Positions 1-12,824 of a stretch of 64,000 nt of DNA are shown here, one piece after another. The notes under the pieces were generated by a model. It saw nothing but the letters and a program-made list of their open reading frames with translations, was not told the DNA's origin and searched no databases. Made by a program: the position numbers and the translations under genes. This DNA is from Hanleya hanleyi. Lineage: Eukaryota > Mollusca > Polyplacophora > Lepidopleurida > Hanleyidae. Positions within the stretch are counted from its first letter, which is position 1, and each line of letters opens with the position of its first letter. The stretch is from assembly GCA_036873755.1 (NCBI GenBank), contig JAVTVY010025014.1, forward strand, positions 38,655 through 102,654, given 5' to 3'.

Positions 1-3000
1 ATTATTACGCCAATATTTCTCTTTTTCAGGGAAATCACGACATATTGCGTTTTGGGAGAGAAACGGGCCATTGTCCGTTTGGTCACTTCCGGTCAAATCG
101 CGAAGCGTTTGAAAAAAGCTCTTAAACTGAATTATATCTCGGCATGAATATTCTGCCAAATATTAAATGACGTCGAGAAGACGACCGTTCTTCGTTTCCG
201 GTATTCCTTCACTCAGTTTTAAAAAAATCATTATTCCACCCCGTGTCTGATGAAGAATTAATATAGAAATCATTTTCTGCAATACGAGAGGAACAGAAAG
301 AAATCAGATGAAATATTCCGAGAAATTACAGCATTGTGGTTGAGGAATGGAAGGAAATACTGCCTGCCAAGCTGTAAATTACAGACAGTTGTTCGTTGGA
401 AGCAATTGACAAATCGTGGTATTTTGATAATTTACCAGAAGATCTTGCCCAGTCAGACATTTTTCCAACGTTACTACATTCGAGACGATATATTATATAT
501 CAAGAATCACTGTCACCTTTAAACAGAATGAAAAGTTGAAATTTAACAGAGGACTAACTAAAACTGTCCATTATGCAAACTTTAAATAAAGAACATGTTA
601 CTTACATGTAAACTGAGGTATTTGGAACTGCGTATATCTTTTTCTGCATTACAGAAAATAAATGCAAAAAAAAAGTTCATATTCAATATAAAGTGAAGGT
701 TTGTCTTCACAGAGCTTGAAATTATGGGAATATGGTTACATCCAAGCCACGTATTGTAGTATAACATAGGCCATATCCTTGAATGCTCATGAAGTATTTG
801 GAAGACGAAAAGCCCCAATATATCCCCAACCACTATCTTAATAAATACAACATTCGTAAATGACCCAAGATCCATGCGTACAATGTGATGATAATCGTTA
901 AAACAATCCAGTTAGGATGGGGGGACAGAAGCGGTCGTCAATTCTCAGTGAAGCATTCTAGCGGGACTACATAACCCAAACCTAATTGCCGAGTCATCAG
1001 AAGTCAAAATGCAATTTCCAGTCGTGTCCAAATAAAGGTGAGGAGCAAAGATTATTAGAATGTCTATCTGTTGTTTTCATTGTTATATCGCCGTAGATAT
1101 ATGATGGTGTTTACAGTGAGAGTGAAGATTTATTTTGCCGTACGTTGAACTGAACCTTTTGCACTGATATCAACAACGATACTCGTAGGTATAGCGGTAG
1201 GACCCGATACTGCCTACAAAAATATCACAAATTTGTTTTCTAGCAGCATATATGTATGTATATGCTCAGTTGTAAAATATGATGCACGGTAATCACTGCA
1301 AAATGTACCAAAAAGAGGTCCCTGTACATTTAAGCCTAATATTACAGTAATATTCATTCGTGTTGAATTATGACTGTTCATGCACTCAGCATGGGGCATA
1401 AGATACTGTTGTGCTCATATGGCCCGCAGTAACAAGCAAAATAAGACACAGTATTGTTATGATACACTTTAAAAACCTCGAATCAATTTGAATGAACCAA
1501 GATGGTATGATTACGGTATGATCACGGATACATATATGACAGTGTATATCAGAGTTTACGGAGCTCTATTCTTTCCTACCTTGAGATCAGCGAATATTGA
1601 AATCACAAATCGTTAACTTTCCTATTGAAATCAGAAAACTATCGTTTGGCTCTGCGACTGATGGTAACACCAGCCTTCTCGTTCACTTGTCATTTCGTTA
1701 TTCTATTTGGCCCGTTTGTCTGTGATGTCTTTAAAACAAATGATACACTGGTCTTGATTACATCGATATTCAGATCTGCTCAATTGTGTCTAAATTCCAA
1801 GATCGTTCTCTAACGAGTGTAGGCCAATCGAATTTGGTCCGATTGCGGACGATGTTATTGCCTTTAAAATGCCCCATATCTTCCCCTAATACACTTTTGT
1901 CTGGGGGAGGCTCTGTTTCTATTCTCGAGATCAGACGCAATTTACCCTTAAACGTGGTTTGTTCACAAATAAAATGCTTTTTTTATTCGACATAGTTTCC
2001 ACATTTCAGAGACACGCATGCATTGTCTCAAAGATGTTCTCTGTCTCAATATACGCAAACGCTATTCCAAAATGTCGAGGGAAAGTGTCATCATAATTTT
2101 TTTTTTCTGCCAAATTTTTGCCTCAATGTCTCAGAATTATTTTTTTTATTTAATGGCTTTTTTTGAAAATTACAAAATATATTCTACAAGCCTTACGGCT
2201 TGCAGGGGAATGGAACATTTGATTATGTTCTTCAAGCAATCTGATTAAAACGAGATGCATAATGGTCTCGCCAGTGTTGGATTTTTAATAAATGTTTTTA
2301 ATAGGATGTTCAAGTAGACACAAATGAAGGACGGCTGAGAACATACCAACTCTTGGAAGCTGATGACAAGAAACTAACTCTCCGTGTTATTGTTTTATAC
2401 CTACACGGGATTGTGCACGAAAATCTTCAAATGACTAAGAACATATTAGCACTGGACGCGAAAATTATTTCTGGACGGCGACTTACTATTGAATGTTGAA
2501 CTTGATGCATGGATATGAAGATGAGTGATATGGATGAAAAGGAAAGTTTAAGGATGTTCGCTGGTAGTAAATCAAAGTAATTAACTTTTTGAATAGTGTG
2601 TGTTGTTGCATTCATAATTATGTAATATGAGGAAAATCAAAGAAAAAAAATATAGGTTGTTGTGCATTTTTTAGCTGTAGACAGTGTTAAATAGACTGAC
2701 CAATGCTTCATTTGATAACCCAGGAAACATAGAGAATAGCCGCGGTTTTGAACCATATTCATGATAATATCATATAAATAGTATTTAACTTTTTCTTATA
2801 TTCTAACTGCTTGAAGATAGTCACAGTGTCTAACAACATTTATCAAATTGAATGAATGTTGCTGCACAAAATTCTCGGCTAGAAGACTTTTAAGTAATTC
2901 CATATCTCTTAACCCAGGAAAGGGCGATAACCTACTGGGAAAACTGGAAAATGGCCGCCAAAGCTCAAAACCACCAGCGGATTACCTTAAAGGACATACA

Positions 3001-4640
3001 TAAGACTGATCTCTGGATTAAAGCATCCGGATATCAATCGTGTCTCATTCATACCATACACATTCATATACCGAGTACAGTTCAAAGAGCAATCCATGTG
3101 TTAATCCACCGTTGACATTTTATGAGCCCTATAATATCAGCGATTAATTAGAAGAAAAATTATAGTACATCTGCAATAGAATCCCACTCAAAGCACTGAA
3201 ATAGTAAAATGAGGACATTTATGACACACTCGTATTTAAAAGATAAATACAAGTGAAAGCATCAAACAAGACAGATTCGTACTTTAATTGTGGAGGCGTG
3301 CAGATTTCTAACAAAATCCTGTGTTCGGTATAATAATCTCTGTACAAATTATGCACCAAGAGGTGTTCAATTGATGTTTCCGATTGAAACAGGCGTATAA
3401 TTCTTTGAAGGCAAAATGCTATCAAATTGATGAATTCGATTTTTCAGCTTTTCTTCTGCAAGAAAAAGGAAAGTCAGTAGTCAATTAACAATTAGCATTA
3501 TGGAGGCTTCAAACAAGACGTGCAGGAATGGTGTCCGAATTTGAACCGAGCCCAGTCAAATTGCCGGTGTCTGATTGCCCAGGCAGGCGAAGACAAAGGA
3601 TGCGAAAGGAGGACAAATTCGATATTTTTCACATCAATTATGCTCATAGAAGGCTAGAGAATAGGATGTGTGTATGACCTGAAATCTTATGTATCAATTA
3701 TGGAAGAGGAAGAAGAACGAGAATAAAAGGGTCGTGTGGAACTTGAAAAAGTTTTTGTCCTGATAATTGTGCCCGTTCTTTACCTAGCAAATGACTCACA
3801 GGAACCTTCTGTTCTTCGACTGGATCACAGCAGGACCCCCGGGCAATATTTGTCAGGGCTATTGTTCCCCAACAATGGTCGACTGTCGTTTTCAATTCCG
3901 CGGCTTCGTCCCGTACGGATGAGAGGACAATGAAGTGAAATCAGTGAAGGAACCAGCAGAGTTCATGTGTCGTCCATAGAAGTTCCACCGGGCTAATGAA
4001 AATCCCTCTGTGATGGTGTCCAGATAAGATTGTCTGTCAGAGAGGTGCAGGCTATCCACAGAGATCCCGGTGTTCAACGAGAGAAAAGTGTTGTTCCCCC
4101 GGGTACATTTGTTCAGCCGGTGATTCTGGAGGCGACAAAAGGAGAGTGATAGCCTTGTCATCATGTCACAAGTACACCAGGTAATTACAGGTCATCACAG
4201 GTAGAAAACTTTTAAGCCACCAATTTCACAGATCTCATCCAGTGATCGACATTAATCAAGTCAGTAAGGAGGACCAAGCACACCAGTAAGCCTAGGAATA
4301 TTAATTGAAGCAGACTCTTGTATGATTCGGTACCATTAAAATAAGATATTCCGAGGCCGTTTTTCATATTTTTGCTTGTTAATTATAAAAATCTTTTGCA
4401 CATGCTGAAAAGAAGCTCAATTCAGAAATTATAATAGAATCTCTGTTCTAATGTATGGGATAATTGAACGTTCTTAATTATATACCTTCGACAATCTCTT
4501 ATTTATAAATATTGGTATATATTTAGCTCGATATTTTGGCACAGATTCAGATAATATATTTATATACAGATCTTTATTATTGAACAAAATAAAGAAGAAT
4601 TTCTCATTTATTTCTCAAGATGCACAGCCAGAAAATGGCG
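1..4640. other. Unassigned non-coding DNA
   Basis: I see no gene here. Open frames on either strand are below 100 codons, lack recognisable motifs and overlap each other. Composition is AT-rich, with homopolymer T tracts around 2.09-2.17 kb. No tRNA boxes, long tandem repeats or element termini were recognised. Low-copy regulatory DNA or very old transposon remnants cannot be excluded by eye. Confidence 0.6.
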
Positions 4641-5045
4641 ATTTGGTGATGGCCATTACTCTTTTTTGATGATAAGAGAGAATGACCAATTAATGACCAT
4701 CACCCTTTTTGGTGGTGAGCCGCTTTCATCACCATTTGTCAGAGATGGCCATCCTTGTTATATAGCATGAGATGATGAAACCAGGTCATCACCCGTTTCT
4801 ACCACATAACGGTGATGACCAGCCTCCATCACATATACCATATATTACTATTTATTTTTCTAGGATACCGACTGAACAAATAAACTATTAACTGTACAGG
4901 AAACTAACTAAATTTGGTAGGTCAAATGAGACCTTACCATTTGTTAGTGATGACAAACGGTGACGGTGTCAGTTCGTCACCGTTTAATGGCGATGAGGCA
5001 AGTTCATCACCAATATATAGTCATGAGCAATGAGCACAGACTTTA
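4640..5045. repeat. Degenerate GGTGATGACC/catcacc-rich repeat
   Basis: The words gatggcc, ggtgatgacc, ggtcatcacc and catcacc recur in both orientations at irregular spacing through this stretch. Because ggtgatgacc and ggtcatcacc are near inverse complements, the region can form many short hairpins. No clear constant period was found, so this is probably an old degenerate tandem repeat. Confidence 0.45.
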
Positions 5046-5337
5046 GTTCCGGCGTATATCACCCAGCTGTGCTCTATTATTTCGATTTAAAGTACATAAT
5101 CACTTGTATATGTAAGTCCTTATTCTATCGTCATCCAATGGGAGGCCTGCGCAATAGGGTTAGAAGATAAAACAGAAGTGCTAATTCTGTCAGCAGTTGT
5201 TAACTGTTCCAAAATCGACATACAGGAAGTGGCAATCAACGAAACGGATTGGATGGATAGTTAGTTGTGTGCAAGTCCCCTATTCCCTGTACATTGAAAA
5301 TGGAATACACACAATTCGGATTGATGTAAAAGATTAA

Positions 5338-5531
5338 ACTGTCCAGGAGTGTATAGTGATACTGCAAAGAGAACAGACTGAACTGTCCAGGAGTGTACAG
5401 TAAAACTACAGAAAGAGTATAAAAAACTGACCGGGAGTGTTCAGTGATACTGCTGAGAGAGCAGACTAAACTGTCCGGGAGTTTGCGGTGATACTACAGA
5501 GAGAGCAGACTAAACTGTCCAGGAGTGAAAC

Positions 5532-5540
<9 letters not shown>
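5338..5540 (+). repeat. 44-bp minisatellite
   Basis: The word gtcc(a/g)ggagt, or its variant gaccgggagt, starts at 5341, 5385, 5429, 5473 and 5517, an exact 44-bp period. Units share a middle section with gtgatactgc and end in gagagcagact. About 4.5 units are present, and the last runs straight into the GA tract that follows. The GA tract may have grown from the gagaga at the end of the unit. Confidence 0.85.

Positions 5541-5578
<38 letters not shown>
5536..5578 (+). repeat. (GA)n microsatellite
   Basis: An uninterrupted run of about 20 GA dinucleotides directly follows the 44-bp minisatellite. It gives a meaningless Arg-Glu open frame, which is not annotated as a gene. Confidence 0.95.
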
Positions 5579-5579
<1 letters not shown>

Positions 5580-5580
<1 letters not shown>

Positions 5581-6070
5581 CTATTCCAGTCTTCATAGTC
5601 TAATCGCTCACTCCCATTCTATTTCCAATTATATTTCAGAATCGTTACCTGGGCGAATGTATATATATATCTCCGTCACTATTCGATTAAGCCTGTTCGT
5701 ATGGATTCTATGGTGATCTTGCTACATATGGTGCACATGTGGGCCTGGGTCTCCGTTTCCTCATTTTCAATCTTGTCAGGACTTTTTCTCAATCTGGGCA
5801 AACCATGATGGTATATTAGGGAAATTGTTCCGTGATATTTTATCTGAGTTTACTGAGACTGGGCTTTTTCTGCGAACCTGAGAAACCTCGATGTGACGAA
5901 GATGCGGGATAATGTAGAAATAATACTATATAACTGTTGATATAATTAAACGCAACATTAATACGGTGCACTTGCTGAAGGATTCGTCACCAGGCCCAAA
6001 CGTTTCACGGCACATACGTGACTAATCATGACAAAAATGGTCGAAAGAACCAAAAAGCGATGGTCAAGTA
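5580..6070. other. Unassigned DNA
   Basis: Nothing recognisable lies between the GA tract and the 22-bp array: no coding potential, no tandem structure and no element ends. Confidence 0.5.
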
Positions 6071-6074
6071 TGGT

Positions 6075-6182
6075 ATTTAATTATATGGAACGTATGACCA
6101 GTCACGTCATAACGTGTAATAAGTCACGTCATAACGTGTGGTTAGTCACGTTAGAACGTGTGTTTAGTAACGTCATACCATT
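6075..6182 (+). repeat. 22-bp minisatellite, left part
   Basis: Units of about 22 bp built on agtcacgtcataacgtgt with a variable tail are repeated head to tail. The core carries acgtca and acgtg, each with an ACGT centre. The array stops abruptly at about 6180 and resumes at about 6288, so an insertion has split it. Confidence 0.85.
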
Positions 6183-6288
6183 GTTCTCTTCTTTATTGCT
6201 TATTTTCTGATGATGTTGCAATATGTATTACTCATGTATTTGCTTTGCCTGTAATAGGTGTATTGCAAATAAATTCAAATTCAAATAA
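6181..6288 (+). mobile_element. Short LINE-like 3' end inserted in the minisatellite
   Basis: About 108 bp interrupt the 22-bp array. The insert ends with an AATAAA-like signal followed by repeats of ttcaaa, the kind of short-repeat tail found on several non-LTR retrotransposons. No coding part remains, consistent with extreme 5' truncation during reverse transcription. The family cannot be assigned, and no convincing target-site duplication was resolved because the flanks are repetitive. Confidence 0.45.
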
Positions 6289-6520
6289 CGTATGATCAGT
6301 CACGTCATAACGTGTAATAAGTCACGTCATAACGGATGATCAGTCACATCATAACGTGCATGTGATTAGTCATGTCATAACGTGTGATCAGTCACGTCAT
6401 AACGTATGATCAGTCACGTCATAACGTGTGGTTAGTCACGTCATAACGTATGATCAGTCGCGTCATAACATGTAATAAGTAACGTCATAACGTGTGGTTA
6501 GTCACGCCATAAAATGTTTG
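6288..6520 (+). repeat. 22-bp minisatellite, right part
   Basis: This continues the 22-bp units (gtcacgtcataacgtgtgat and variants), about ten copies with point changes and a few length variants. The last recognisable unit ends near 6515. See the left part for the shared core and the interruption. Confidence 0.85.
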
Positions 6521-9360
6521 TTAATATACTTCTACAAACTTCAGCATATCTCTTTACACTGTAAAACATTAGAGTGAAATTTAACTTTTAAAGAGACGGG
6601 CTATATGGATATGGAAAATAAAGAGCTTAATACAATTATTTATATGGATCAGAAGAGGTAAGTAAACGACATTGAAAAATACATTGTGATATTGAAAACT
6701 ACATTTAAACGCGTATGACATTCATATCAGTAAAATGTACGAATACCAGGAAGCGAGAACATTATCTGTCTTTCAAAAGCAGCGCATTTATACAGACAAT
6801 CTTGGAAATGACTGAAGGTGTGGACGACCAGCATAATACAGAACGCATTAAGAAGATATAATTAAAAGCAGGATCTCTGACAAGACGAACACGGATTTGT
6901 CGCTAATGGGGATAGGGCCTACACGATTCCTGCAAGTAGCAACCCGCAAATTACATTCCACACAATGCATGCGATTCAGTAATAATTCTCCCGGTACTGC
7001 AGTCGACTTCCACGACCATTCCGATTAATTTAACTATCATTGGTCGCACTGCAATCAACACGGAAAGAGTTATTTCCTGTACAAGCAGCAATTTTATTCT
7101 ATATTTTTTTCCTTTCGCTCATATAAGAGCCATACAAAATTTGGTTATTATGTTAAGTAATGTCACCAACTTACCAAACAGGGGGGAAGTATGGAAACAC
7201 AGGTGTGGGAAGGCGATGGCTTGTTTGGCGGAATAAAGTGTACGGTCCACTAAACGAACAATTATCCAAATGGAAACAGACCGACTCGGTATTCAAACTT
7301 CCTTTCTTGATTGCGAATGGGAGGCGGAAATTTGGGATGATTACCCCTCTGTAAAGCACTTATCCGCGCCACTGAGTTCGGTATCGATGTGTTTAACAGA
7401 GGCATGCAGCGCGAAATACAGAATTTAGAGAGAAAAAGCCCGGCATTATACCTACCCAAGCCAACTTGGTCGAATTGAGTCACCACTGTAGCCACACTTT
7501 GAACGACAAGAAGTATGAGAGAGGAAAATTAAACTTTTTTATTACTTCCGTATAAGCTTCTCACACGCAAAGTGATAGACAGGAATGAGTGTATGGATTT
7601 ATATAATTGAGGGGACTATTGATGAGGCTGAAAGCAGACTCGTACGTCGTCTTTCTTGACGAATACCGCGATAATAAGCGCCTTGTTAACGGTGCCGGTT
7701 CTTCCATTATACGGCTTTGTGTTGGCTTTCGCAACTAACTATTGAAGGCATGTTTGTTACCGAGTGCTCGGACTGTGTCTCATCAGCGAACACAAAGCTC
7801 TAATAATGTAGTTTCTTAGATGATGCAGATGGTACCCTTGTCGTTATTGAAAGGTTTATTCACCAATAGTCATTCAATTAACAAGATATCAAAATTCTCA
7901 TTCTGATAAACGACCCCAGTCCGATTTTCTCTAAATACCTGCCAAGAAGATTCTCGCAATTATGCTCCGCTCGCGGACGTAAAGCGTTTGTAGCGCTGTG
8001 GATCTTGAAACATCTAAATCCTGTTTGCAATCCATGTATTCCGAGCTTGTTCTCCCCGGATTGCCGTCTCTGATCGGTTTGATGTAATGAAATTCGTTTC
8101 ACGCTTTAGAAACTGTGAGCCATTGGCAAGTGTTGCCTATATAAGCCACTTTCAGCGATGAAATTTGTACTAATCAAAGAAGAGGTCCATCCTAAACAGC
8201 GAAGGAGCCGGGCGGTGAACGAGAGCTGATGGCGAGCTTCAATGGCACGATGAGCGACTTGTCAAAACGCGTAAGGACGGACAATAGCGGGTCTAATGGT
8301 GCCGAAAAAGACGTAAATTGCCCGTCCGTGGATAGGATATCCCCCTTCATCCAACTCTCACACAATTTGGCCACAAAGAAACCTTTTTACGTTCTCAAAA
8401 TAAGCTATCATGGCATAGAATGAAGAAGTGGGCCCCCATCAATGTTATTAGTGTATTTCAACCTATTCGACTGGCGATTGATCCAAAGTAAATTCATCCC
8501 CGGGAATTACCGAGAGAGGGAAATGCTAAGAAAATATTTGAAGAGACACTGTTTTGATGAATTTCCACAAGACCACTGTCCTTATTCAGGCGAGCGCGTG
8601 CCCTCTGGCGTATCTTAAAGTTCCACCTATAGCAGTTAGTGAAGCGGAGAAAGCCTAGATATCGTAATAAATGAGTGAACGGACGTAGAGGAGTGACGGC
8701 ATGAAAAGAAGGAGCATCGCTGCAAACTCTCAACTTCGCTGGCATTTTGTAGACATTAAAGACATTGTTTGGATGAAATGGCCATGTAAATGTTCCGTGG
8801 GGTATTCCTTAATGGGTCGCTCTTGTCAAAGTACCATAAGCCAGGGACAGAGTAGGGCGAATTCCTTTACAGATGTTTAGCTTAGAACCGATTGGCACGA
8901 TTTATGATGGGTCTACAAACACAACTGGATAATTAAACCATCCACAGATATGGTATTTCTCTCAACATAGGAAATATGGGTTCGACAGAAATCTCGAAAA
9001 ACGTGCCAGAGTTAGGTTTTTTGTCCGGGTAAAATGGAAAGGTATCCCTTTATTTTCGTCATTAGAATTTTGTGGGAAAGTTTTTTTTCTCCATTTTTTA
9101 GATGAAATGTACTCAAACACGATTTAAAGGCGGTCGTAATGGAATGGGCATTGCAAGTATTGAGCATTTTATTTTATCGGTATTGTTTGATTCAATATCC
9201 GTGCACTCCAGATTATCGACAAAGTCATCACCGAGTACATAGCTCAGCTCACAGTTTGAGGTACAATGACAAATACGAGTGGAGAATATATGACATTTCG
9301 ATTGAGGAGCTCCCGAGAAATAAAGCCATGGGTGCTTTTGATTGCCTGAAGATAAATTTG
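6520..9360. other. Unassigned DNA
   Basis: No gene, RNA gene or repeat family was recognised. Open frames of 60-83 codons on both strands overlap one another and show no motif, membrane segment or conserved domain. Confidence 0.55.
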
Positions 9361-9492
9361 GGTAAATATATGGTAATATTTGACAGGACACATGGTAAAT
9401 ATATGGTAATATTTGACAGGACACATGGTAAATATATGGTAATATTTGACAGGACACATGGTAAATATATGGTAATATTTGACAGGACACAT
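9361..9492 (+). repeat. 33-bp minisatellite, four copies
   Basis: Four almost identical 33-bp units, each containing ggtaaatatatggtaat and gacaggacacat, lie head to tail. Since 33 is a multiple of three, open frames run across the array on both strands with an 11-residue period. These frames are a by-product of the period and are not annotated as genes. Confidence 0.95.
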
Positions 9493-9589
9493 GCGAATGC
9501 AATTCTTTGAGGCCTAAATTAACTTGATCACTCTCGAAGGTTGTTGGTTGTTCCGCGGTAACGCATGTGGAAACAAATGTACAATCAAA

Positions 9590-9920
9590 ACATCGGTTAC
9601 AAGCGAATCAAATCGGTTCCATGTGAACCAAATCGGTTCGCTTTTCAAATCTGTAGCACGCGAACTTTATCGGTTATATAGGAACCAAGTCGGTTCCAAA
9701 CAAAACAAATCGATTCCATGCGAGCCAAATCGATTCCATGAGAATCAAATCGGTTTCGTGTGACCAAATCAGTTCCAAATCGCCAAATCAGTTTCAATAA
9801 ACGAACCAAATCGGATATAAATCGGTTCCATGTGAACCAAATCGTTTCAGTGGGAACCAAATCGGTTCAATGGCAACCAGATCGGTTCCCGGTGAGCCTA
9901 ATCGGTTTCCTGTAGAACCA
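9590..9920. repeat. Degenerate ~20-bp repeat with aaatcggttcc core
   Basis: The word aaatcggttcc and variants recur about fifteen times, usually followed by atgtgaacc or a similar sequence. ggttc and gaacc are inverse complements, so many units are imperfect palindromes. Spacing drifts around 20 bp. No coding sense is seen. Confidence 0.8.
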
Positions 9921-12815
9921 TCTTCACGACTTTGGTTACATATGGAGTAATATTTGGTTGGAATAATACTTTATTCCATGCAACTGTGTAAACAAGTCTA
10001 CTTCCAGAACCTGGTCAGATTGCAGACCACATTCAGTATTTATTTCTAAGACAATTCCGGTCTGACGTAACTCTTGGCCTATTCCAAATTACAAGTATCA
10101 TTTGTTCCGAAATTCACGCGATTTATTGACATATTTTGCGAGAACAATCTTATCTCATATCACCCAAGATTATTTGGGCCTCTTTGGCATAATTTCTTAT
10201 TTGAGAACTCAAGATTATATGTGGAGACTGTGATGTTAGTTTATCAAAAGTAGCCGGTTAATTAAATCACGGGAAGAGGGGATTTATTCTCTGTGAAGTA
10301 GGATTGGACATTTAGGCCATACAATACACAAGTGCGAGAGGGAATAAAAACTCTTTAAACTTTACGGGTTTTACTGCAAGAAGCAGTTTGTCCTTTAGAT
10401 TACGTAAAAACGTTTTTGAAATTACAGTTTTTATCCCTCGGGTAATCGATGTGGATTTCTCTCAGTGAGAGCTTTACTCTCCCTAATACTTGTAGCAAGG
10501 GATAAAAATATGGAGTTTTTCATACGGACAAAAATATCCACGCGGCACTGGAAGAATTGAACGTCTGAAAATCTCTTGTGGAGTCGACTGAATGCCGTGT
10601 GGACAAAGGACGAACACTGGAGCAAATCTTGTGTTTGGATTTCTGTCACAGCGAGCAGAGCGAGTCCCGCTGAGTCGGGTCGTCCAAGACAAAATACCCA
10701 ACACCTATTGACAGCCGTTATAAGGGATTGGAGCAGAAGCCCAAAATGCCAATTATCACTATTGTAAACCTTGCACTCACATTTAATCGTATTGGGTATC
10801 TTGCAAAAAGCATATTATGCCGTCAAAATTGCCTCAATTCGATGCCAAATTTTGGATCAATGACTGCGAAACCCGACACGAAATCTAATTTACCCCAACC
10901 ATGCGTACCATTGACCACCCTCCAGTGTCGGAGGTCAATTTAAACACCGAGGCGTCGAAAAAATGAAACAGGGAGACACAATCTTGTTTTCCAGGGTATA
11001 AAACTTCCTAAACCAGGATAAATTCGTTCTTTATTCACTTATTGATGTATTAAGTGACGTGAGTGGGACCATGCTACACTTCACATGAAACTCAAACCGC
11101 GCAATAATCAGAAAAGAACGTTTTCGAGGATGGAAACAACCAATATATCTGAGAAAAAGCGTTTGCAAGAAATTTGCATTGCTGACGAAAAAATGTTGAA
11201 CATGAAGTTAATAAAATGAATTCACTTTACCCAGTCGTGTCTTGGAATTCGAACAAGGTACTACATCTCAATTTATGTAGATGAATGAAGACATACCGAT
11301 GTAATTTGATACTGCAGCAGCCGTCAACAGTCCCCTGTTTAACTGAGCATATACATTATGCTAATTTGTTTTTTTTAACTTTATTTAAGCTGTCTTGATT
11401 GGATTATGTGTCGAATAATGTAATTTATTGGAAATAATTACAGCCAAAGTAAAATTTTAGTACAAGATAGAAATACGTTCATCGATCATTCCTGTTATTC
11501 TTTGAAGATACGCCAGTAATTACAATGGGTACCGGTATATATAACTCGGATGGGATAGCAATCGTAGGCCTTTAATATATTTTATCTTTTAGTTCATTTT
11601 CGGTATCGTTCAAGAATTGCACTTATAAGTACTGATCGTGCGGTGCATTTTCTTTCATGTATTTATATAGTCACGAAGAGATCTTACTCTAGAATTTATT
11701 AGAGATGGAGTAAGCGAGCATTTTTTATTTTATTATTGTAAATTTCTTTCCTATTTCAGACAAAAATGGTAACTCTGGTCTTTATGTTGATTTAACCAAT
11801 GCTGATTACGGGAAAGTAATATTAGGGGATGGGGATAAGGTTGAAGATATAGCTTTGTGTGTCGGTAAAAAAGCGCTCCAAGAGGGATCTTTTTAAAATA
11901 ACCAATACAGCCAACAGATTTGGGCAATATGAAATGTAAATAAATTTGGTTAATGGTCGAGGTTGATGAAAGCCCACGTCGTGACACGAAAGAAAAGGGT
12001 TTGAGTGGAATATTATTTTGTTTTCATGAGCAGAGTGATATCATCTGACCCTTGGTTCATGTCGATAGCTAAGATATTTCACCTCTATATTTGCAGGTCT
12101 CACGAACTCTCTTCATGGCAAATACAAACTTCAGTCAAATAATTTTATTAAAGTCTCTATATAAATTATGAAATACAATAGTGATTTTATTGAACTTGGA
12201 TGGCTGCTTATCTATTGTTCGCTGTCGGTGTGGTAGACGCTAGGTCATCGGAGAATTGGACAATCGTATGCATACTATCTATAAAATTGGTTGCCAGGAG
12301 AAAGCTAGGAGGAATCCCGATCCAAAACTGGGTGAAGCTTTTCCCATATCATGTTGGGCCATACGCCAGTAGTCGTCACCCTCCTCCAAACCTGCGGTTG
12401 TTTCGATACCGTTTTATTTATAAAAAATATTATGGTGCATGATTCGATGTTTTCTTTTTAGTCCAAGATCTGTTGATGGGGTGGAGTTACATGATTTGTT
12501 AGAGAATTTCCCATATAACGTCTATATAAACCAATATGGATCGTGGTGTTTTCAGATTACCTCAAAAACTTTTCTCCAAAACCCCAGACGAGCAAATAGT
12601 GCGAAGTCGTACATGACTAAAATATAGCTGATTATATTGGTATTTTATAACCAACCAGGAGAATCATTGTGAGTTAATTAGAAATAATGGTAATGAGCTG
12701 GGGGAGTCCTCTTGAACGCGTAATGTATTTCATGTTCCTGTTCAAGAAAAGGTATTGTTATTGCATACAAGTACATATTTGTCTAAATAAAGTTTCAGCA
12801 CGCCATTGTTGCTCT
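9920..12815. other. Unassigned DNA
   Basis: No gene, RNA or element was recognised. Several open frames of 60-80 codons are present but overlap on opposite strands and carry no motif. The stretch is AT-rich near 11.3-12.2 kb. Confidence 0.55.
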
Positions 12816-12824
12816 TTTTGTAAC

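Noticed and set aside
5525..5716. 63-codon frame with an Arg-Glu run
   Set aside because: It arises from the GA microsatellite.
9113..9510. Overlapping frames of 82-129 codons on both strands
   Set aside because: Both are kept open by the four-copy 33-bp repeat; the unique parts have no recognisable motif.
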